Origin: Carnegiea gigantea
Taxonomy: Eukaryota; Streptophyta; Magnoliopsida; Caryophyllales; Cactaceae
Direction: 5' to 3'
DNA: 64,000 nt
Assembly (NCBI GenBank): GCA_029747015.1
Contig: JAKOGI010001572.1
Coordinates: forward strand, 62,001-126,000
Shown piece after piece: positions 57,425 to 64,000 of this stretch. The first letter of the stretch is position 1, and each line of letters opens with the position of its first letter. The notes beneath the pieces are model-generated. The model saw only the letters and a list, made by a program, of their open reading frames with translations, did not search any database and was not told the origin of the DNA. A program made the position numbers and the translations under genes.

Positions 57425-57652
57425 TTAAGGTGGAGTGGGAACATCCTTGAAAATTTCCTTATAGACAATATTTTTTCTAACATTATTAGTCACGTTGTTC
57501 TTATTCACAATCAAGAATCGTAACCCTAATGGCGAGGTGGCATGTGATATTCCAACATAAAGTTGGTCATGATAGAAGATTGGCTTGGGAAGATATACTC
57601 CCACATAGTTTAATGACTGTCTTTGGTTTTTGTTGACCCATAGACTACACAA
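57425..57652 (-). pseudogene. Pif1-type Helitron helicase C-terminal fragment
   Basis: The 75-residue frame has VNKNQRQSLNYVGVYLPKPI, HDQLYVGISHATSPLGLRFL and NIVYKEIFKDVP. These match the last helicase motifs of plant Helitrons ('INKSQGQSLxxVGIYLPxPVFSHGQLYVAxSRVTSxxGLKxLI...NVVYKEVF'). Upstream motifs are absent, so this is a fragment. Confidence 0.85.
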
Positions 57653-57834
57653 TATATTATGTTGAAAGTCTTTAATGAAGATAACGATATCTCAACCACC
57701 CTCCCTGAGTTAGGGAGGGTTAATATCTTAAACCATGATCTTTATATAGATAACCATAATTCCTCCCCCAGGAGGGGACAAATGGCTCCAACCAATTTTC
57801 TGATTAAGCTTGATTAAAAATAAAAATATTCTCT

Positions 57835-57980
57835 AACTAAGTCTTGCACTGTTGTCCCAAAAGTAAGTTTTTGAATAAGCAAATGATACTTCAAAAGTAT
57901 CATCGAATAATTGTTAGGTTAACATTAATATGTTGATATAAACAAATCATGAAGATTTCAATCCAGCTCAAAAGATATGG
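57835..57980 (-). repeat. Helitron 3'-end-like block, inner copy
   Basis: This is the copy of 57205-57360 that lies between the RPA-like gene and the helicase fragment. Its minus-strand end reads AACAGTGCAAGACTTAGTTAG, parallel to the outer copy's GCGCAGGTCTTAACTAAC. Confidence 0.6.
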
Positions 57981-58299
57981 GGCAAGTAGTGAAAACATGA
58001 GGAAATGATAAGACTTATAGGAAATAATTACGTATTGCATAATAGAAACAGAAATTGCCAAGACTACAAAATGTTTAACTGAATAAAACATATGTTCAAG
58101 TGTAAATGACAGTGAAAATAAGAATGAATTAAGGCAGATGACATGATAGTTGAGTAGGTGGCCTGCTACATCGATTCTTCTTCTGGATATATTAAGAACA
58201 AAAATAATGGTCATAATTAGATTTGCAAAATATAAATACACCGGTAAAATGAAATGTATATGCTTATATTTTTGTTAGCTAGAGAAATAACTATCCTCG

Positions 58300-60300
58300 C
58301 GATACCTCAAGAAAGAAACTTCTTCCTCCCAGTGAACTGATATAATGACATCGATAGAGGGTTCGATTTCACCTCGTTGAGGAGGCTTCACGACAAACAC
58401 CCATGGCTTCTCTAGGTGATCGTCCAATATGGCATATAATATAAGCGCAACTTGTGGCTATATATATTGTAATTTAGGTGTATTAATCTACCTAAATACC
58501 TAGGTATGAAACACCAAATAGAAAATACTATAATGATAAGGTTACCTTTGTTGCATATGCACTTAAGGTGTTGTTATTGGTATGAAGAAGAATTGCTGCA
58601 ACGTCCTGAAAAGCGGTAAAAGTTCGAGTGCCTGAGGTATCTCTTATATCAACTTTGAACGAGAATCTAAAAGGTTAAAAAAAAGAATAAGGTTAGTAAT
58701 CTATTATATAACTAAGCATATCTTAAAAATTAAAAAGGGTAAATGGTACTGAATGATGCCACAAAATGTATACCTTTGAGAAGTCCAATCTTGTGGATGT
58801 AGGCATGTACAATATAGTATATTGAGGTCAAACACATGATTTCGGGAACACATATGGCAATCTAGGCAAGATACATAAACAATTGGAAAACTACAATCGA
58901 CGTATGCAAAGAAGCGATAATATGTAACTTGCAATTGCACGTATATTATAATACACTAGGTAGGTTGGGTCAGTAGTTGTGAAAACGAATTATTTAAAAG
59001 ATAACAAGGAAGATATAAATGCGTATAAAGGAGAAAATGGTACATTATGCATTGGAGAGTATTCGAAGCGTGATTCGCCTAGCAACGAATAACTTCTCTG
59101 AATTAGGGATTCACAATCTTCTCCGTGTATTAACGGTAAGCATCTTTGAGCATATCCATCATCAGCCCACCTAACACATGCATAAAATATGACTGAACAT
59201 AGTATTACATTTTTAAAAAATTAAAAAAAACATTGTTCATCACATATTAATGTGAACAACAATATGAGGTTCAATATACCATCCTTTAAACTCTGAAATA
59301 TGTTCGATTGGTGGATTAATCAATAATATGCTTCTAGGTATTGTAGAGAGTATGATTCCTAGGGAATATATTATGATATATGTTACTAAGGTAATCAAAG
59401 TTAATGCGAAATGGAAGAGAAAATAAAATACCAAATTTAATTGTTGGAAGTGATAAATAATATACACACCTTTGTACCCTCTTACAAATAACCTAGAAGC
59501 AAGCAGAACATTTTCAAAAAATAAATTACAAGAAAGATAGTCGGCTTTAACTTCAGCAAAATCTGCCCATAAGGTGAGTTTTAATGCATTTAGCCTATGA
59601 AAGAAAGAGTAATCTACTAATAGTATCTATTGCGAAACTGAACATTTAAACATTATGAAAAATAGAAGAAAAAGGCTAATGTATAATTAGTTGGAAGCAT
59701 ATACTCCATATCACAAATAAGCACATCTCGTTTAAGGGTACCAACACATATCATCTCAGCTTCGGAAATAGCAACTACTAAACCAATTATGTCTGCACAA
59801 AGAATTTAGTAAGAGGCATGCACACGGGGTGAGGGGGTTTTAGTACTTCATAAAATCATAGTGTACCATATTTACCTAATGTTTGTGTATTGGTTTGTAA
59901 ATGTGCAGAGACATCAAGAAAAGGAATAAATGGTGGGAGGTGGTGACATGGGATTGCATTGTACTAATCAAGCAAATCTAGTAATTAAGTCTTGTGAGTG
60001 AAGAACAACTTTAGGTTGTTATCTACTATTTCTTCATCCTTAAGTGGGGTAGTACCCACTGAGAATCCATAGATGCGATGTACTCGACCAATTTTCAAAA
60101 TAACCATCCACCTATGGATTTCTTCATTCAGGATGGTGCCTAAATCTCATTATGTTGCCTATGCATAAGAAACTATATTACTAATAAATGTAAATAAATA
60201 GGGAAGGCAAAATAATTGAGAAAATTAAAATACCTTGGCATCTATAAAGACAACCTGCCAAACTCTATTCTTATTATATGCTCAAACACTCAGTGTTCTA
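58300..60300 (-). pseudogene. RPA1-like single-strand DNA-binding protein gene, spliced, decayed
   Basis: Exon-like blocks in order on the minus strand: RVWQVVFIDAK (about 60270-60240); GTILNEEIHRWMVILKIGRV with YNAIPCHHLPPFIPFLDVS (about 60145-59885); IIGLVVAISEAEMICVGTLK (about 59790-59690); LWADFAEVKADYLSC (about 59570-59470); STIPRSILLINPPIEHISEF (about 59370-59270); DGYAQRCLPLIHGEDCESLI (about 59160-59040); a cysteine-bearing block VSCLDCHMCSRNHVF (about 58930-58770); FSFKVDIRDTSGTRTFTAF (about 58680-58560); and HLEKPWVFVVKPPQRGEIEP (about 58470-58310). These follow the OB-fold and zinc-ribbon order of plant RPA70-like proteins. In-frame stops in the second block suggest a pseudogene. 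It is probably a Helitron cargo or core gene. Confidence 0.7.
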
Positions 60301-61297
60301 ATCAACTGTACAAAAATGCTTACTATAATAGAAGATGTCACTAATTGACACAAAATCAAATTAAATATGTGTGGTCATGCCTGTAATGGTAAAGAATCAA
60401 GTGGAACACATAAGTCAAATACTCGACAAAACATGTCATGAATTTGTATATCCAGAAAACCTATGAGTAAAGTAGAAACTATTTGAGAAATATAAAATAT
60501 GTGTCATGTAAGTTGAAATTGTTTAGAATAAATTAAAAAAAATTGGGGTAAGAAAAATGGTAATGTATTGATCATTCATAATTTGACCTAGAACATTTGT
60601 CCCAACCATTTAAACCAATAAAATCACCCATAAACTTTTTACCTCCTGATCATAGTTTCACTTCTCTAAATCTCATCCGTCCAATCTGTAGAATCCCTAC
60701 CACCATCAAAAGATCAATGGCTCCTTAGACTCCCTAAAGTACTTTTGACTACACATGATTCAACCCTCTAAAACAACACAAATAGTCGAATACTCTCGCA
60801 GATGTTCGTGGGACCCAATTGAGAAGAAGAGCGAAAGAGGTTCATGCACCTTTATATATTTATGTCTTCCCAATTCGATTTACTCGTCCCAATAAAGAAA
60901 CCCACCAAATTTTATCTTTTTCACCTTTTCTTTGTTTTGTAATATATATTTTTGGCACATATACGAAGTGAAGGTTAGATTGTGTGGTGTAGGTTTGGGC
61001 TCTTTCCATCTCCTCACTTCAGTCAACTCCCATCTTTACTCTCCCTCTCTCTAACTCTAGCTTTTTCCTTCCAAACCATGGGGCTCAAATCCCTTATCTG
61101 AGAAAACCATAGCCAAAACTTGGGCAATTATCCAGTTAGAAGAAAATCAATTAGTGGACTAATAAAATTGAGTCATCTCCAATTTTCTGATTTTAATTTT
61201 AATTTTAATTTAATCATAGTGTTTATTTGAATTAATTGTTAATATTTCGGTTGGTGCTTGATTATGATGCTGATATACTTGTTCAATTTGTGTACAA
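60301..61297. other. no gene seen
   Basis: AT-rich flank between the RPA-like gene and the duplicated exon region. It may contain the Helitron 5' end, which I could not locate. It includes pyrimidine-rich leader-like sequence near 61020-61060. Confidence 0.4.
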
Positions 61298-61627
61298 TTG
61301 CATAGTAGTTTTTTTTTTCTTTCCTCATTCTTTGAACTCAGATGCATGGGCAAAGAGAGAAACAGAGGCAGAGACACGTATCCACAGGCTTATTCATTTA
61401 TGAACAATTACTTTATTTTATTTTTTATTTTTTCTCTAATTGCTTATTTATCTATGAGTAATATAATCTTTTATCTAAACCCTGCACCATCTTCTACTCT
61501 TGCATGTTGGTTTTTGCTCTCTTTGTTTATTCAGTGGTCCATCTTCTATCTTTCACTAATTGAACCCCTCATTTGAAAGTTGTGCTTTATGATCGACGTA
61601 CCCTTAATGACTTATGTTTTTCATTCT

Positions 61628-61724
61628 AGGCAAAATGGTTCATACAAGAAGCAGTCAAAAAGTCAAAAAACCCCAAGAGCATTAAGAAGATGTAGGGATT
61701 GAAATGCAAAACACTCAAAGGTAT
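61628..61724 (+). pseudogene. small MVHTRSS exon, copy 1, with in-frame stop
   Basis: After a pyrimidine-rich tract and TTCTAG, the plus strand opens at ATG 61635: MVHTRSSQKVKKPQEH, then TAA, then EDVGIEMQNTQR before GTATTA. The same exon recurs at 63432-63525 without the stop. An acceptor before and a donor after suggest a short internal or first coding exon. I do not recognise the protein. Confidence 0.45.
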
Positions 61725-61827
61725 TATGTTAATCATTTACTCAATTGCATGAATATGAAATTAGTAATTAGCACCGTTTTTTGGGAATAGTAAGAAATAA
61801 GAATGGAAAAAATAATAAGAAGTCATC

Positions 61828-62900
61828 ATGGTGAACTTATACATGTACTTTAGTGAACTTGCATATCTATTTTAGTGGACTTCTATGTTCATCATAGTGA
61901 ATATTGTGCCTTTTAAAAAGTGAACTAATTAAATCTCTTTTATATTTATTTCAATACAAGCATATATTTGGGTTCAAATGATGCATATATTTACTAAATA
62001 CTAATTAAATCCCTTTTATATGTTTTAATGAATTTATATATATTTTTTGCATTCAAATGGTGCATATATTTGCGTCAACTTTTAATCCTACTAAAAAAAA
62101 AAAACCCCCTGTATTGTACGTTGATTATGTTAAATAATATGATTTTATGAAAAGCTTTTCCTAATCTCTTTCGCCACTAAATAATATCCATCTTAATGAA
62201 TTTGGACCCTTTGCTTTAGTGAAATTGTACATTTATATTAATGAAATTACATATTGATAGTGGTGAATTTGCACATATATTATAGTAAACTTGGGTATTC
62301 ATCATGGTCAAGTTGTGCCTTTTTTAAAGTGAACTAATTCAATCTCTTATATATTCATTCCTGTTAATTGTTTAATTGCTTATTAATTTTTCAAATAGTT
62401 GGAGTATGATGTCTATTACTCCATTCATCGATAAATATCAACAACTTTATCTAATATTGTTAAAAAAACAAATGTGTAGCAAAGAACCCAAAATCACTTA
62501 GAATAATTAGTGGTAGTAATAATCAATCTTTACTGATAATTAACAAATGTTTCGATTGAAATCAACTAGGGAGGACCATTAATACCTAATGACAAACTAC
62601 ACTTTTTCGAGTAATATGTTGCCCACTTTACCAATAACGAGCTATAAACCAAAACTAGTAAAATATCATCCCACTACAATGTAAAGAGCTATTTTCCAAT
62701 ACTTTTAATACTGTCTTGCATATTTAATTACAAAAAAAATACATTCATATGAATGAGATTGGATATTCATAGTAGTGAGCTTATCCATTTATTTTAGTGA
62801 ACTTGCACATGTATTGTAGTGAACTTGGGTTTTCATCATGCTGAACTTGTGCCTTTTGGAAAGTGAACTAATTCAATCTCCTTGTATATTCATTCTTGTC
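61828..62900 (+). repeat. three degenerate copies of a TAGTGAACTTG-rich repeat
   Basis: Copies lie at about 61828-61940, 62216-62355 and 62755-62900. Each contains several TTAGTGAACTTGCACAT-like units, then TTCATCATGGTGAA, then TTGTGCCTTTT, then AAAGTGAACTAATTCAATCT. A partial fourth copy lies near 63300-63360. Spacing is about 400-530 bases. Each copy is itself built of units of about 25 bases. Confidence 0.75.
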
Positions 62901-63436
62901 AATTAACGCATGCATTTTTGGCTCATTTTATCATTTGTGTTAATAACATCCTTAGTCATCCTCTAAATGTAAAAACCAATATATATCTTCGTCCTTGACA
63001 ACAATGTCAAGCTTGAGTCGTTGGCAACAATTTCGAAAGAGAATATCTTAATTAGACAATGGATTGGGTTCAATCATATGCCCTTCACTTGAATCATGAT
63101 TCTAAGAATTGTCCTTAACTAGTTTTGCTTTGGAATTCATATTGGCAAAAAGGCATGAAATTTGTTTTAGCATAAGCAATCATTTTATAATGGTAACTTA
63201 GGTAAACTTCTTGTGGAAAGGGTTGTTTAATATGATAATACCTTTGAGTGTTGAAAAACCTGTAAATGAAAGCTGTATTATATTGGATAATTGTTTAATA
63301 AACTTATGTATTTGTTTCAGTGAGGTTGGATATATGTTTTGCTAAACTTGGATATATGTTTTTGCGAATTTATTTGTTTTTATCTTGCAAACTCTATGAT
63401 TGCCATACAATTAACAATTTTTTTCTTTTTCGGCAA

Positions 63437-63610
63437 ATGGTTCATAGAAGAAGCAGTGAAAGGTCAAAAAACCCTAGTGATCCTCAAGGAGATGTAGGGA
63501 TTGAAATGCAAAACACTCGAAGGTATTTGTTTTTACAGATATGGTTTAAATGCAAAGATGCATTAGACCTAACTTCCAATACTAAGCCACTCAAACACTT
63601 TAGGAGATGA
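63437..63610 (+). CDS. small MVHRRSS exon, copy 2, hypothetical
   Basis: It starts at ATG 63437 with MVHRRSSERSKNPSDPQGDV and GIEMQNTRR. The frame stays open to 63610. A GTATTTG at about 63523 aligns with the donor of copy 1, so the protein-coding part may end there rather than at the stop. The N-terminus is basic and Ser/Arg-rich. I do not recognise the family. The following sequence (GATTAGCACC, TTTTTTGGGAATAATAAGAA) also matches downstream of copy 1, so a unit larger than the exon is duplicated. Confidence 0.35.
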   Translation: MVHRRSSERSKNPSDPQGDVGIEMQNTRRYLFLQIWFKCKDALDLTSNTKPLKHFRR

Positions 63611-64000
63611 AATGTACGACAAACAAACTAGTGATTAGCACCTTTTTTGGGAATAATAAGAAATAATGATTGGAGAAATTAAAATTGAACGACTTTTTTT
63701 TGGAACATGTTTTTATTTTTTCGATAAAAGGGTGCTATTAACTTTGTGTTATTGCTCATTCTAGTTGGTGTTATCATGAATGTGAAAACTCAGGATTAAG
63801 GTGGACAAGAGTTAGTAGGGCTTTTGTGCACAAAGGCAGCTTGTATGCCATGGAGATGGACAAAGGTCATGTGTTTTTTTGCTCTTGGATAATTATTTCA
63901 TTTATTTATTTATCATCAAAATGGATTGATTTCAAATATTTATTGATAATACTTCATTGAGGTCAGGTCAAGAAACTCTAAGTTACCTAGCTTGTCTATT

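Larger units (their letters stand above)
57205..60300 (-). mobile_element. decayed Helitron remnant with RPA-like gene and helicase tail
   Basis: On the minus strand the order is an RPA1-like gene (60300-58300), a first 3'-end-like block (57980-57835), a Pif1-type helicase C-terminus (57652-57425) and a second 3'-end-like block (57360-57205). Plant autonomous Helitrons carry a Rep-helicase and often RPA-like genes, and this combination supports the assignment. The Rep domain and most of the helicase are missing. The 5' end was not found. Confidence 0.65.

Noticed and set aside
1..64000. CRISPR arrays, bacterial operons and ribosome-binding sites
   Set aside because: No such structures were seen. 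The window is plant nuclear DNA, and the tandem repeats found lack the uniform short repeat-spacer pattern.

Overview
This is a plant nuclear window, almost certainly from a flowering plant. It is AT-rich, has a spliced gene with canonical GT-AG introns, and is dominated by plant transposon classes: Ty1/copia, Ty3/gypsy, CACTA, Mutator-like, Helitron, L1-type LINE, a 5S-bearing Cassandra-type TRIM and an endogenous caulimovirid. I cannot name the species.

Only one gene looks intact and cellular. A 14-exon gene on the minus strand (25776-36019) splices cleanly into a 629-residue protein that I recognise as a plant homologue of DONSON (Downstream neighbour of Son), a replication-fork and helicase-assembly factor. 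Every splice junction I placed keeps the frame, and there is no internal stop. Its introns carry a short Mutator-like element (29023-29832, in intron 9), microsatellites and several poly-C/poly-A tracts.

Left part (1-18250): a degraded Ty3/gypsy element on the plus strand (959-5356) has its 3' LTR cut off by the CACTA terminus at 5361. The CACTA element carries a decayed TNP2-type transposase on the minus strand (10089-12322 and 17341-18250). That transposase is split by a copia element (12323-17340) with 217-bp LTRs, a tRNA-iMet primer site and a GTTTC target duplication. This is a two-level nest.

Middle left (18251-25775): AT-rich DNA with no gene. It contains a Helitron 3' end (21177) and two nested copies of a CCGGTT-rich Mutator-like family (21478-24591 around 22556-24287), each with its own target duplication. 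The inner copy carries a direct duplication, one half of which holds a hAT-like MITE; the other half preserves the empty site.

Right part (36600-64000): an endogenous pararetrovirus-like segment (about 37080-41560, minus) abuts a truncated L1-type LINE (41561-45280, minus). Then come a chromovirus-type gypsy remnant split by a 1.4-kb insertion (46266-48395) with an LTR after it, a Cassandra-type TRIM with 5S rRNA-like internal promoters in both LTRs (50961-51599), a Tat-like gypsy gag-protease remnant (52700-53880), a decayed Helitron-associated RPA1-like gene with a helicase tail (57205-60300, minus), and a duplicated small exon amid degenerate tandem repeats (61298-63700). Apart from the DONSON gene, I see no evidence that any coding unit here is functional.
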